A stretch of DNA of 64,000 nucleotides, from NCBI RefSeq assembly GCF_030816965.1, contig NZ_JAUSYQ010000002.1:5880001-5944000 (forward strand), in the 5' to 3' direction. A model generated the notes under the pieces. It was not told where the DNA came from and did not search any database. It saw only the letters and a program-made list of their open reading frames with translations. Numbering within the stretch: position 1 is the stretch's first letter; each line of letters begins with the position of its first letter. Source of the DNA: Streptomyces canus. GTDB lineage: Bacteria; Actinomycetota; Actinomycetes; Streptomycetales; Streptomycetaceae. This document shows, in pieces, positions 53,848-63,694 of this stretch. Position numbers and translations under genes: made by a program.

Positions 53848-54684
53848 TCAGGTGGCCTGGACGCCCGCGGCCTTCGCGGCCTCGGAATCCGCTACGACAG
53901 TACCTCCGGCGTCATCGACGGTGAGCGCGCCGGTCATGATGGCGACGACCTCCGCCATGGAGTAGTCGGAGGGCTTGATCAGGGCGGCCCGCCGGCCCAG
54001 CCGGTGCACATGGATCCGGTCGGCGATCTCGAAGACGTGCGGCATGTTGTGGCTGATCAGGACGACCGGCATGCCCTTGTCCCGGACCCGCCGGATGAGG
54101 TCGAGGACCTGTCCGGACTCCTTGACGCCGAGCGCGGCGGTGGGTTCGTCCATGACGACGACACTGCGGGCCCAGGCGACGGAACGGGCGACCGCCACGG
54201 CCTGCCGCTGACCCCCGGAGAGGGTCTCGACCGACTGGGTCAGCGAGCGCAGTCCGATTTTCAGGTCGGCCATGTGCTCGGCGGCCTCCTGGCGCATGCG
54301 CTTCTTGTCGAGCATGCGGAAGACACTGCCGAGGACCCCGGGCCGGCGCAGCTCGCGGCCGAGGAACACGTTCGAGGCGATGTCCATCGAGGCGGCCACG
54401 GCCAGGTCCTGATAGACCGTCTCGATGCCGTGGGCGCGGGCACTTTGCGGTCCGGAGAACTGGATGGGCTCGCCGTTGAGGCGGATCTCGCCCGCGTCGG
54501 GCGTCACCGCACCGGTGAGCGCCTTGATGAGGCTGGTCTTTCCGGCGCCGTTGTCGCCGATCACGGCGAGCACCTCGCCGGGCAGCAGGTCGAAGTCGGC
54601 GCCGTCGATGGCGGTGACCTGGCCGTAGCGCTTGACGAGGCCGCGGGCCTGAAGGATCGGGGTGGGGGAGTCGAGGGCGGTCAT
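53848..54684 (-). CDS. sugar ABC transporter ATP-binding protein (FrcA-type)
   Basis: A 278-residue ABC ATPase with a single nucleotide-binding domain, as in FrcA, not the doubled form of RbsA. Walker A is GDNGAGKTS, the signature LSGGQRQ and Walker B VVVMDEPTAAL; the switch His is in LISHN. It powers import by the upstream permease. ATG 54684 overlaps the permease stop by 4 nt. The C-terminal ~25 residues are Ala/Val-rich and probably disordered. Confidence 0.93.
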   Translation of the reverse strand: MTALDSPTPILQARGLVKRYGQVTAIDGADFDLLPGEVLAVIGDNGAGKTSLIKALTGAVTPDAGEIRLNGEPIQFSGPQSARAHGIETVYQDLAVAASMDIASNVFLGRELRRPGVLGSVFRMLDKKRMRQEAAEHMADLKIGLRSLTQSVETLSGGQRQAVAVARSVAWARSVVVMDEPTAALGVKESGQVLDLIRRVRDKGMPVVLISHNMPHVFEIADRIHVHRLGRRAALIKPSDYSMAEVVAIMTGALTVDDAGGTVVADSEAAKAAGVQAT

Positions 54685-55694
54685 CGGGCCTTCTTCCGGG
54701 ACATCTGGTCGACGGTCACCGCGAGGATGACCAGGACTCCGGTGATCAGGGTCTGGTAGATCGAGGCGACGCCCATCAGCTGGAGCCCGTTGCGGAAGAC
54801 CCCGACGATGAGGACGCCGATGAAGGTGCCGAGGACCGAACCGCGGCCTCCGAAGAGGCTGGTGCCGCCGAGGACCACGGCCGTGATGCTGTCGAGGTTG
54901 TCGGTCTGTCCGGCCTGCGGGTCGCCGACTCCGGTGCGGGAGATGAGGAGCAGGGCGGCGACGCCGTAGAGGAGACCGGCGACGGTGTAGACGCCGATGG
55001 TCAGCCGGGAGGTGCGGATGCCGTTCAGCCGCGCGGCTTCCGGGCTGTTGCCCAGGGCGTAGACGTGCCGGCCCCAGCCGGTGCTGCTCAACGCGTAGGC
55101 GAGCAGGAGGAACAGGGCGATGGTGACGAGGGAGCCGTAGGTGATGTCGGTGTGGCCCATCGGGAAGGTCTGCCCGAGAGCCGTCAGCGGGCCGGGCAGG
55201 TTGGTGACCGTCTGCTCCTCGGAGTAGATGTGGGTCAGCGCGAACGCCACGTTGAGCATGCCGAGGGTGACGATGAACGGCGGCAGCGGGATCTTCTGCA
55301 CCAACAGCCCGTTCACCAGGCCGAAGCCGCCGCAGACGACCAGGCCCAGCGCGATGGCGACCAGCGGGGGCAGTGAGCCCTCGGCGGCCATCTTGGCGAT
55401 CACGATGCTGCCGAACGCCATCACCGCGCCGCACGACAGGTCGATGCCTGCGGTGAGGATGATCAGGGTCTGGCCGATGGCGAGGGTGCCGACGACCATG
55501 ACCTGCTGCACGATCAGCGAGAAGTTCCCACCGGTGAGGAACTGGTCGGAGGAGACGGCGAAGAAGACACAGGCGAGAAGAAGGGCGACGAGCGGGCCGG
55601 TGGTCGGTGCCGTGAGCAGCCTGCGGGCCGTGGTCGGCGCTTTGAGCTCGGCGTACGGCGAGGAGGTGCTCGGAGGCGTGGACGTGGCGGTCAT
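54681..55694 (-). CDS. sugar ABC transporter permease (RbsC/FrcC type)
   Basis: A 337-residue permease of the ribose/fructose class with about 8-10 membrane helices. Class marks are ILTAGIDLSCGAVMAFGSIV and LNGIRTSRLTIGVYTVAG, then VVLGGTSLFGGRGSVLGTFI. The start ATG 55694 has AAGGA 5 nt upstream; the longer frame crosses the MITE. A 304-bp gap separates it from the binding-protein gene. Confidence 0.93.
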   Translation of the reverse strand: MTATSTPPSTSSPYAELKAPTTARRLLTAPTTGPLVALLLACVFFAVSSDQFLTGGNFSLIVQQVMVVGTLAIGQTLIILTAGIDLSCGAVMAFGSIVIAKMAAEGSLPPLVAIALGLVVCGGFGLVNGLLVQKIPLPPFIVTLGMLNVAFALTHIYSEEQTVTNLPGPLTALGQTFPMGHTDITYGSLVTIALFLLLAYALSSTGWGRHVYALGNSPEAARLNGIRTSRLTIGVYTVAGLLYGVAALLLISRTGVGDPQAGQTDNLDSITAVVLGGTSLFGGRGSVLGTFIGVLIVGVFRNGLQLMGVASIYQTLITGVLVILAVTVDQMSRKKAR

Positions 55695-55998
55695 GCGAAG
55701 TCCTTGTCGGAAGACAGAAGTCCTGGGGGGACAAGGGGGCGGCCGTCCCCGGGTCGGGGAGGTGCGGGGCCGGCCGCCCCGCTTAGGCCCTGTCTTCACA
55801 TTCCCGTCGTCCGCCCGGAGGGCGGGCCGCACGGCGTCTGGTGCGTGCGATCGCAAGGCGCCGGAGCGCCGTCGTGGCGGAGCCACGTCGGCGGTTCGGC
55901 AACGCGGCGAGCGCGCGTGCCAGGCGTCGCGCGGCAGGCGGGAATGTGACGACAGGGCCTGGGGGAGAGGCGAAGTCGTACGTCCGCTGGGGCCGGAC
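55695..55998 (-). other. intergenic gap inside ABC operon
   Basis: 304 bp between the binding-protein stop and the permease start. Most of it is the 176-bp MITE at 55785-55960. The remaining ~90 bp before the permease carries GC-rich sequence with no other recognisable site. Frames crossing it are not genes. Confidence 0.7.
55785..55960. mobile_element. MITE-like element with 22-bp terminal inverted repeats
   Basis: 176 bp, non-coding. The left end (55785-55806) starts AGGCCCTGTCTTCACATTCC and the right end (55939-55960) is its reverse complement except at one position (T/G). The interior is also largely self-complementary, so the transcript could fold into a long hairpin. Such GGCCCTGTC ends resemble those of Streptomyces insertion sequences, which suggests mobilisation by a transposase encoded elsewhere. 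No clear target-site duplication was seen. Confidence 0.75.
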
Positions 55999-57015
55999 TC
56001 AGCCCCAGCAGTTCTCCAGGCCGAAGGCGGTGTCCTTGGACGCGACGCCCGTCTGGGCCTTGTCGGTGATCAGGGTGACGCCGGTGTCGGTGTAACCGGA
56101 CGCCTTCTTGCCGTCCTTGGCGTACGTCACGACGGCGTTGACGCCCTCGGCGGCCATCTTCAGCGGGTACTGCTGCGACGTGGCCGCGATCTTGCCGTCC
56201 TTGACGGCCTGGGTGCCGGTGCAGCCGCCGTCGACCGAGACGATCAGGACGTCCTTCTCCCGGCCCTTGGCCTTCAGCGCGGTGTACGCGCCCAGGGCGG
56301 CCGGCTCGTTGATGGTGTAGACGAGGTTGATGCCGGGTTCCTTCTGGAGGCAGTTCTCCATCGCCGTCTGGCCCTTGGCCTGGTCGCCGCCCGTGTCCTG
56401 GGCGCACGCCACGTCCTTCTCGGTGGCGCCGAAGCCCTTGAGGAACCCGTTGTGCCGCTGGACGCCGACGGAGACGCCGGGCGCGAGGTCGAGGGCGGCG
56501 ATCTTCGCCGACTTGCCCTTCATCGCGGCCTTGGCGTACTCGCCGATCAGCTCGCCGGCCTTGAGGTTGTCGGTGGCGAAGAGGGCGTCGACCGCGCTCT
56601 CCGGCTCGGTCGGCGTGTCCAGGGCGATGACCAGCACGCCCTTGGCCTTGGCCTTCGCTATCGCGGGCACGATCGCCTTGGAGTCGCTCGGGGTGATCAG
56701 GATGCCCTTCACACCGGCGGCGACCATGTTCTCGATGGCGGTGACCTGACCGGCGTTGTCTCCGTCGAACTTGCCCGCCGCGGTCATGAGCTGGACGCCG
56801 TCCTTCTTGGCGGCCTTCTCCGCGCCCTCCTTCATCTTCACGAAGAACGGGTTGGTGTCGGTCTTGGTGATCAGCCCGACCTTCACCGTGCCCGATCCGG
56901 AGCTCGTGGAGCCCGATCCGGAGCCGGAACCGCAGGCCGTCAGGGCGAGGGCCGCGACCGAGGTGCACGCGGCGACTCTGAGCAGGGAAGAAGGCAGTCG
57001 GGGGATGCGAGACAT
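55999..57015 (-). CDS. sugar ABC transporter substrate-binding lipoprotein
   Basis: A 338-residue periplasmic-binding-protein type lipoprotein (RbsB/FrcB class). The signal ends in ALALTAC with the lipid Cys at about 28, followed by a Gly/Ser linker. The sugar-binding core includes [56 protein letters not shown] and the late VDGGCTG loop. ATG 57015 has GGAG 8 nt upstream. It is the first gene of the operon. The sugar is probably fructose- or ribose-like; it cannot be fixed from sequence. Confidence 0.93.
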   Translation of the reverse strand: MSRIPRLPSSLLRVAACTSVAALALTACGSGSGSGSTSSGSGTVKVGLITKTDTNPFFVKMKEGAEKAAKKDGVQLMTAAGKFDGDNAGQVTAIENMVAAGVKGILITPSDSKAIVPAIAKAKAKGVLVIALDTPTEPESAVDALFATDNLKAGELIGEYAKAAMKGKSAKIAALDLAPGVSVGVQRHNGFLKGFGATEKDVACAQDTGGDQAKGQTAMENCLQKEPGINLVYTINEPAALGAYTALKAKGREKDVLIVSVDGGCTGTQAVKDGKIAATSQQYPLKMAAEGVNAVVTYAKDGKKASGYTDTGVTLITDKAQTGVASKDTAFGLENCWG

Positions 57016-57070
57016 GAACGACTCCAGCGGGATTGCGGGCGAGCGGCGGCATCGGAGCATGCCGTCCCGG

Positions 57071-57100
57071 TGTCATCGTTGACTTATGTCATCGTTGACA
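57071..57100 (-). promoter_or_regulatory. paired LacI-type operators before the binding-protein gene
   Basis: TGTCATCGTTGACT (57071-57084) and TGTCATCGTTGACA (57087-57100) are two copies of one 14-bp palindrome-like site spaced by 16 bp. They lie 56-85 bp upstream of the binding-protein start. The same motif recurs as a pair at 57244-57273, so four sites flank the divergent promoter. Confidence 0.85.
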
Positions 57101-57243
57101 CTGCCGAGGATGATGACCCCGTCTTCCGGCAACGTCAATGCCCCGCGTCCGTCACAAGTCCGCAACGGTGAGGCGGCCGCCCGCTTCGTGCCCGAAACCG
57201 TTGACGAGCCGACCGTACTGCGCACATCATTCAGACCCCTGGA

Positions 57244-57273
57244 TGTCATCGATGACACATGTCAACGATGACA
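57244..57273 (+). promoter_or_regulatory. paired LacI-type operators before the quinol monooxygenase gene
   Basis: TGTCATCGATGACA (57244-57257, a perfect palindrome) and TGTCAACGATGACA (57260-57273) repeat the motif at the same 16-bp spacing as the pair at 57071-57100. They lie about 40-70 bp before the GTG of the downstream gene. The local LacI-family protein is the likely binder. Confidence 0.85.
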
Positions 57274-57311
57274 TCCGTCGGCGCCACCGCGACGAACGAG
57301 GACACGCACCC

Positions 57312-57605
57312 GTGAAGAAGACCCTGCTCGCCGAGTTCACCGCCCGTGAGGGAGCGCAGGACGAGGTCGCCCGCATGATCGTGGAGTACGCCGGCAAGGT
57401 GCGTGCGGAGGAAGGCAATCTCGCCTTCGACGTCTACACCAAGGCGGCGCACCCCCGCGCCTTCTGGATCTTCGAGGTGTACCGGGACGAGGACGCCTTC
57501 CAGGCGCACCTGAACGCCCCGTACGGCGGCCCGTTCAACGCCGCGCTCACCCCGTTGATCGAGGAGACCGCCTCCGTACTGACGTTCCTCGACCCGGTGG
57601 CGTGA
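57312..57605 (+). CDS. ABM-domain protein (putative quinol monooxygenase)
   Basis: A 97-residue dimeric alpha+beta barrel (antibiotic biosynthesis monooxygenase, YgiN-like). Motifs are TLLAEFTAREGAQDEVARMI, EEGNLAFDVYT and the FWIFEVYRDEDAFQAHL helix. Members act as small oxygenases or isomerases, or in sugar metabolism (RhaM-like); the link to a sugar operon through shared operators favours the last. GTG 57312 with GAGGA about 10 nt upstream is chosen; the frame to 57138 is promoter. Confidence 0.85.
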   Translation: MKKTLLAEFTAREGAQDEVARMIVEYAGKVRAEEGNLAFDVYTKAAHPRAFWIFEVYRDEDAFQAHLNAPYGGPFNAALTPLIEETASVLTFLDPVA

Positions 57606-57642
57606 CGGGGCCGGTCGGGGAGGAACTCGCGTTCGGGCCGGG

Positions 57643-58902
57643 TCAGCCGTTCGCGTCCTCGCGGTCACGCCGGTGTGCGGCGGGCCGCCCGCCCCGGGCG
57701 AAGAGGTCGGCGAGGGGCAGGCTCGCCGCGCCGACCGTGACCGCGTCCGGGCCGAGCTTGCCGAGGTCGATGGAGACGCGTTCGGCCGGGTGGCGCAGGG
57801 CGTACGCGTCGGCGTACCGGCGTACGGCGGGCAGGAAGCGGGGGCCGAGCTGGAGGCCTGCCCAGCCGCCGATGAGGATCCGTTCGGGCTGGAAGAGGTT
57901 GACCAGGTCGGACAGGCCCGCGCCGACGTACTCGGCGGTCTCCTCCAGGACCGCGAGGGCCACCGGGTCGGCCTCGGCGCCCTCGGCCGGGTGGGCGGCG
58001 GCGAGCAGCGCGGCCAGCGCGGTCTCCTCGTCGGCACCCGCGGGCGGGTGGCCGCCCGCCTCGCGCCAGCGGTCGACGAGCGCCCCCGCGCCCGCGTAGG
58101 CCTCCAGACAGCCCAGGGCACCGCAGCGGCAGCGGCGTCCCCTGACCTGCACGGTCACATGTCCCCACTCCAGAGGGCGGCCGTATTCCACCTCCTCGGT
58201 GACGAGACAGGCGCCGATGCCCGAGCCGAAGAGGACGACCACCGCGTTGTGACAACCCCGGCCGGCGCCGAACCACAGCTCGGCCTGGCCGAGCGTGCGG
58301 GCACCGTTGTCGATGAAGTACGGGACGGAGTCGGGGAGTTCACAGGTCGAACGCAGCAGGGACTCGAGCGGGACGGCGTCCCAGCCGATCGTCTGGCCGT
58401 GCACCACCGCGCCCTGCCCGGGGGTGCGGGCCACGATGCCGGGGACTCCGATGCCGACGCCCAGGAGCTGTTCGGGGGCGATGTCCGTGTCGGCGAGCAC
58501 TTCGGCGATGCCGTCACGGATGTGGCCGACGACGACCTCGACGTCGTAGCCGTGATGCTCCAGCGGCCGTTCGGTACGGGCGAGTTCGGTGAGGGTGAGG
58601 TCGAAGAGCTCGACGCGGACGCGGGTCTCGCCGACATCGACGCCGATCAAGTGGCCGCCGGAGGGGGCGACGCGCAGCAGGGTGCGGGGGCGGCCGCCGT
58701 CGGACTCGACGGTGCCGGCCTCCTCGACGAGGTGGTCCTCGACCAGTTCCGCCACCACGTTGCTGATGGAGCCGCCGCTCAGACCGGTGGCCGGGGCCAG
58801 CTCGAAGCGGCTCATCGGCCCGTCGAAGTACAGCCTTCGCAGTACGGCGGCCCGGTTGCCCCGTCGCAGGTCACGCACCGTCCGCCCGTTACGCCCCGCC
58901 AT
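57643..58902 (-). CDS. ROK-family transcriptional regulator
   Basis: A 419-residue NagC/XylR-like repressor. The N-terminal winged helix includes NRAAVLRRLYFDGPMSRFEL and ATGLSGGSISNVVAELVEDH. The ROK domain follows, with IGVDVGETRVRVELFDL, the zinc motif RCRCGALGCLEA and LFGSGIGACLV. ATG 58902 has GGAAGGG 8 nt upstream. It is divergent from the carbohydrate ABC operon at 59.1-63.6 kb and is its likely local regulator. Confidence 0.92.
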   Translation of the reverse strand: MAGRNGRTVRDLRRGNRAAVLRRLYFDGPMSRFELAPATGLSGGSISNVVAELVEDHLVEEAGTVESDGGRPRTLLRVAPSGGHLIGVDVGETRVRVELFDLTLTELARTERPLEHHGYDVEVVVGHIRDGIAEVLADTDIAPEQLLGVGIGVPGIVARTPGQGAVVHGQTIGWDAVPLESLLRSTCELPDSVPYFIDNGARTLGQAELWFGAGRGCHNAVVVLFGSGIGACLVTEEVEYGRPLEWGHVTVQVRGRRCRCGALGCLEAYAGAGALVDRWREAGGHPPAGADEETALAALLAAAHPAEGAEADPVALAVLEETAEYVGAGLSDLVNLFQPERILIGGWAGLQLGPRFLPAVRRYADAYALRHPAERVSIDLGKLGPDAVTVGAASLPLADLFARGGRPAAHRRDREDANG

Positions 58903-59063
58903 GTGGATCCCTTCCGACGCCGCCTCGACCTGCAAGATACCGCCGCGCCGACCCTTGACGCGACTTTCCTTCGCGTCTTAAATCACGCCATAAATTAACC
59001 TCCGGGACGGTGTTCGAGAAGCGAACGCACCCGGGGGTCTCCCCTGGAAGGGACACCAGAGCC
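58903..59063. promoter_or_regulatory. divergent promoter region, ROK regulator / sugar ABC operon
   Basis: 161 bp with an unusually AT-rich patch at 58976-58999 (TCTTAAATCACGCCATAAAT and on to TTAACC), a good place for the ROK operator and promoter. The half-site TTAAAT and a TTAATTTAT (minus strand) lie 12-15 bp apart. No other motif was recognised. Confidence 0.5.
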
Positions 59064-60380
59064 ATGCGCAGAACCCGAGCCGCGGCCGCCGGTGCGGTCA
59101 CCGTTTCCCTCATGACTCTCGTGACCGCCTGCGGTGGCGGCTCCTCGACGAGCGGCGGGTCCAACGACTCACCGAAGACCCTGACCTACTGGTCCTCCAA
59201 CCAGGGCGCCAGTATCGAGGTCGACAAGAAGGTCCTCCAGCCCGAGCTCGACAAGTTCGAGAAGCAGACCGGGATCAAGGTCAAGGTCGAGGTCGTCCCC
59301 TGGTCCGACCTGCTCAACCGGATCCTCACCGCGACCACTTCCGGCCAGGGCCCCGACGTCCTCAACATCGGCAACACCTGGAGCGCCTCCCTCCAGGCCA
59401 CCGGGGCGCTGCTGCCCTGGGACGCGAAGAACTTCGCCGCGATCGGCGGCAAGGACCGCTTCGTCGACTCCGCGCTCGGCTCGACCGGCGCCGAGGGCCA
59501 GGACCCGGCCGCGGTCCCGCTCTACTCGATGGCCTACGCCCTCTACTACAACAAGGAGATCTTCGCCGACGCCGGCATCACCGAGCCCCCGGCGACCTGG
59601 GACGAACTGATCGCCGACGGCAAGAAGATCCAGGCCAAGGGCAAGTCCGCGCTCGGCGCGGAGGGTTCGAACCTCTCGGAGAACATCCACCACGTCTTCG
59701 TCTTCGCCCAGCAGCACGGCGGCGACTTCTTCACCGCCGACGGCAAGCCCGACTTCACCAACGACAACGTGGTGGCCGCGGTCAAGCAGTACGTCGACCT
59801 CATGGCCAAGGACAAGGTCATACCGACCGGCGACGCCGAGTACGCCCAGAACCAGTCGGTGAGCGACTTCGCCAAGGGCAACCAGGCCATGCTGCTGTGG
59901 CAGTCCGCTGCCGCCAACCTCACGTCCCAGGGCATGAGCGAGGACAAGTACGGCATCGCACCGGTGCCCGTGCAGTCCGGCACCCCGGGCGGCGGCACCC
60001 AGGTCAACTCGGCCGTCATGGGCATCAACCTGGCCGTCTTCAAGAACACCGACAACATCGACGGCGCCAGGAAGTTCGTGAAGTTCATGACCGGCGACGC
60101 CGAGCAGAAGATCCTCAACACCGCCTACAGCTCCATCCCGCCGGTGAAGAGCGTGCAGGCGGAGAGCGTGTTCAGCGCGGGCCCCAACAAGGTCCTCAAG
60201 GACACCCTCGCCACCAGCGCCGCCGCGCTGCCGCAGGTCGCCGACGAGTCGCAGTTCGAGACGGCCGTGGGAACCGCCGTCAAGGACCTGTTCGCCGACG
60301 CGGCCGCCGGACGCGCGGTCACCACCGACTCGGTGAAGGCGGCGCTGGAGAAGGCCCAGCAGCAGATGCCGGCGAAGTGA
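59064..60380 (+). CDS. carbohydrate ABC transporter substrate-binding lipoprotein
   Basis: A 438-residue CUT1-type extracellular solute-binding lipoprotein. The signal ends in SLMTLVTACGG with lipid Cys at about 23, followed by Ser/Gly. The binding core includes LTYWSSNQGASIEVDKKVLQ, PDVLNIGNTWSASLQATGAL and PLYSMAYALYYNKEIF, and a C-terminal KAALEKAQQQMPAK. ATG 59064 is the only start consistent with the signal peptide. Two permeases and a GH1 glucosidase follow, so the ligand is probably a beta-glucoside. Confidence 0.92.
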   Translation: MRRTRAAAAGAVTVSLMTLVTACGGGSSTSGGSNDSPKTLTYWSSNQGASIEVDKKVLQPELDKFEKQTGIKVKVEVVPWSDLLNRILTATTSGQGPDVLNIGNTWSASLQATGALLPWDAKNFAAIGGKDRFVDSALGSTGAEGQDPAAVPLYSMAYALYYNKEIFADAGITEPPATWDELIADGKKIQAKGKSALGAEGSNLSENIHHVFVFAQQHGGDFFTADGKPDFTNDNVVAAVKQYVDLMAKDKVIPTGDAEYAQNQSVSDFAKGNQAMLLWQSAAANLTSQGMSEDKYGIAPVPVQSGTPGGGTQVNSAVMGINLAVFKNTDNIDGARKFVKFMTGDAEQKILNTAYSSIPPVKSVQAESVFSAGPNKVLKDTLATSAAALPQVADESQFETAVGTAVKDLFADAAAGRAVTTDSVKAALEKAQQQMPAK

Positions 60381-60385
60381 GCACG

Positions 60386-61378
60386 ATGACCACCACCGCG
60401 CCCGCGGAGGCCGCCGTGCAGCAGAACCCTTCCGGGGCGGCGCACCCAGGTCCCCGCCGCCGCCCCGGCAGGATCCGCCGCATCGGCCTGCCGTACCTGC
60501 TTCTGCTGCCGGCCCTGCTCCTCGAACTCCTGGTCCACCTGGTGCCGATGGTGATCGGCATCGTGATGAGCTTCAAGGAGCTCACGCAGTTCTACATCCG
60601 TGACTGGGGCACCGCGCCCTCGTCCGGCCTCGACAACTACCGGGTGTCGGTGGACTTCGACGCCCCGGTCGGCGAGGCGCTGCTGCACTCGTTCCTCGTC
60701 ACCGTGGCCTTCACCCTGCTGTCGGTCGGCCTGTGCTGGCTGCTCGGCACCGCGGCGGCCCTCTACCTCCAGGACACCTTCCGCGGCCGGGGCCTGCTGC
60801 GGGCGCTCTTCCTGATCCCGTACGCCCTGCCGGTCTACGCGGCCGTCATCACCTGGGTGTTCATGTTCCAGCACGACAACGGCCTGGTGAACCACGTCCT
60901 GCACGACCAGCTCCACCTCACCGACAAGCCGTCCTTCTGGCTCATCGGCGACAACAGCTTCTGGGCGCTGCTGACCGTCTCGGTGTGGAAGGGCTGGCCG
61001 TTCGCCTTCCTCATCGTCATGGCCGGACTCCAGAACATCCCCGGCGAGCTGTACGAGGCGGCGGCCCTGGACGGCGCCGGGATGTGGCAGCAGATCCGGC
61101 GCATCACGCTCCCGTCCCTGCGGCCCGTCAACCAGGTGCTGCTCCTGGTGCTGTTCCTGTGGACGTTCAACGACTTCAACACGCCGTTCGTCCTGTTCGG
61201 CAAGTCGGCACCGGAGGCCGCGGACCTGATCTCGGTCCACATCTACCAGGCGTCCTTCGTGACCTGGAACTTCGGCACCGGCTCCGCGATGTCCGTCCTG
61301 CTGCTGCTGTTCCTGCTCGTGGTGACGGGCCTCTACCTCCTGCTGACCTCCCGGGGAAGGAAGCCGGCCGATGTCTAG
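60386..61378 (+). CDS. CUT1 sugar ABC transporter permease (MalF/LacF type)
   Basis: A 330-residue permease with about six helices. After a basic, Pro-rich N-terminus it has LPYLLLLPALLLELLVHLVP, the EAA loop ELYEAAALDGAGMWQQIRRI and the family motif FDDFN-like FLWTFNDFNTPFVLFG. It starts at ATG 60386, 5 bp after the binding-protein stop, and its end overlaps the next permease by 8 nt. No ATPase gene is in the operon; a shared MsiK-type ATPase is expected, as for other Streptomyces CUT1 systems. Confidence 0.92.
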   Translation: MTTTAPAEAAVQQNPSGAAHPGPRRRPGRIRRIGLPYLLLLPALLLELLVHLVPMVIGIVMSFKELTQFYIRDWGTAPSSGLDNYRVSVDFDAPVGEALLHSFLVTVAFTLLSVGLCWLLGTAAALYLQDTFRGRGLLRALFLIPYALPVYAAVITWVFMFQHDNGLVNHVLHDQLHLTDKPSFWLIGDNSFWALLTVSVWKGWPFAFLIVMAGLQNIPGELYEAAALDGAGMWQQIRRITLPSLRPVNQVLLLVLFLWTFNDFNTPFVLFGKSAPEAADLISVHIYQASFVTWNFGTGSAMSVLLLLFLLVVTGLYLLLTSRGRKPADV

Positions 61379-62231
61379 CCCCCGCTCGCCCATGGCGCCG
61401 CCGCGCTCGTTCTTCTGGTCCCGGCGGATCTTCCTCACCCTGCTCACCGGCTTCGTCCTGGTGCCGGTCTACGTGATGGTCTCCAGTTCACTGAAGCCGC
61501 TGGCGGACGTGACGGGCGAGTTCCACTGGGTGCCGAGCCGGTTGACCATCCGCCCGTACATCGACATCTGGTCGACGATCCCGCTCGCGCGGTACTTCGT
61601 GAACTCGCTGATCGTGGCGGGCGCGGCGACCGTCTGCTCGGTGGTGATCGCGGTGTTCGCCGCGTACGCCGTCAGCCGCTACGAGTTCCGCGGCAAGCGC
61701 GTCTTCACGGTCACCGTGCTGTCCACGCAGATGTTCCCGGGCATCCTGTTCCTGCTGCCGCTCTTCCTGATCTACGTCAACATCGGCAACGCCACCGGAA
61801 TCGCCCTGTTCGGCTCGCGGGGCGGGCTGATCCTGACGTATCTGACCTTCTCCCTGCCGTTCTCGATCTGGATGCTGATCGGGTACTTCGACTCGGTGCC
61901 GCGTGATCTGGACGAGGCCGCGCTGGTGGACGGCTGCGGGCCGTTCGGCGCGCTCTTGCGGGTCGTCGTGCCCGCCGCGATCCCCGGAATCGTCGCGGTC
62001 GCCGTCTACGCCTTCATGACCGCCTGGGGAGAGGTGCTCTTCGCGTCGGTGATGACCAACGACGCCACCCGCACGCTCGCCGTCGGACTCCAGGGCTACT
62101 CCACGCTCAACAACGTGTACTGGAACCAGATCATGGCCGCCTCGCTGGTGGTGAGCGTCCCCGTGGTCGCCGGGTTCCTGCTGCTCCAGCGCTATCTCGT
62201 CGCCGGGCTGACGGCGGGCGCCGTCAAGTGA
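61371..62231 (+). CDS. CUT1 sugar ABC transporter permease (MalG/LacG type)
   Basis: A 286-residue permease with six helices. Key parts are [40 protein letters not shown] followed by the EAA loop [20 protein letters not shown], and [20 protein letters not shown]. It pairs with the preceding permease (8-nt overlap). Its TGA overlaps a GTG of the glucosidase frame. Confidence 0.92.
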   Translation: MSSPRSPMAPPRSFFWSRRIFLTLLTGFVLVPVYVMVSSSLKPLADVTGEFHWVPSRLTIRPYIDIWSTIPLARYFVNSLIVAGAATVCSVVIAVFAAYAVSRYEFRGKRVFTVTVLSTQMFPGILFLLPLFLIYVNIGNATGIALFGSRGGLILTYLTFSLPFSIWMLIGYFDSVPRDLDEAALVDGCGPFGALLRVVVPAAIPGIVAVAVYAFMTAWGEVLFASVMTNDATRTLAVGLQGYSTLNNVYWNQIMAASLVVSVPVVAGFLLLQRYLVAGLTAGAVK

Positions 62232-62251
62232 CCGACCGTGAAAGGACTTTC

Positions 62252-63610
<1,359 letters not shown>

Positions 63611-63640
63611 TCGGGCCCCGGCCCTGGCCCGCCACGGATC

Positions 63641-63687
63641 AAAGCCCTGTCCCCGCACGCCTCGTCGGCGCGGCGGGGCAGGGCTTT
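63641..63687. terminator. terminator after glucosidase operon
   Basis: AAAGCCCTGTCCCCGC (63641-63656) pairs with GCGGGGCAGGGCTTT (63673-63687) with one bulged T. It lies 30 bp past the glucosidase stop and 7 bp from the converging Lrp gene stop; A- and T-runs at the ends fit both directions. Confidence 0.88.
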
Positions 63688-63694
63688 CCCTGAC

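Noticed and set aside
55785..55960. Coding frame through the MITE joined to the permease
   Set aside because: The upstream extension is Pro/Arg-rich, lacks a ribosome site, and ATG 55694 has a good one.
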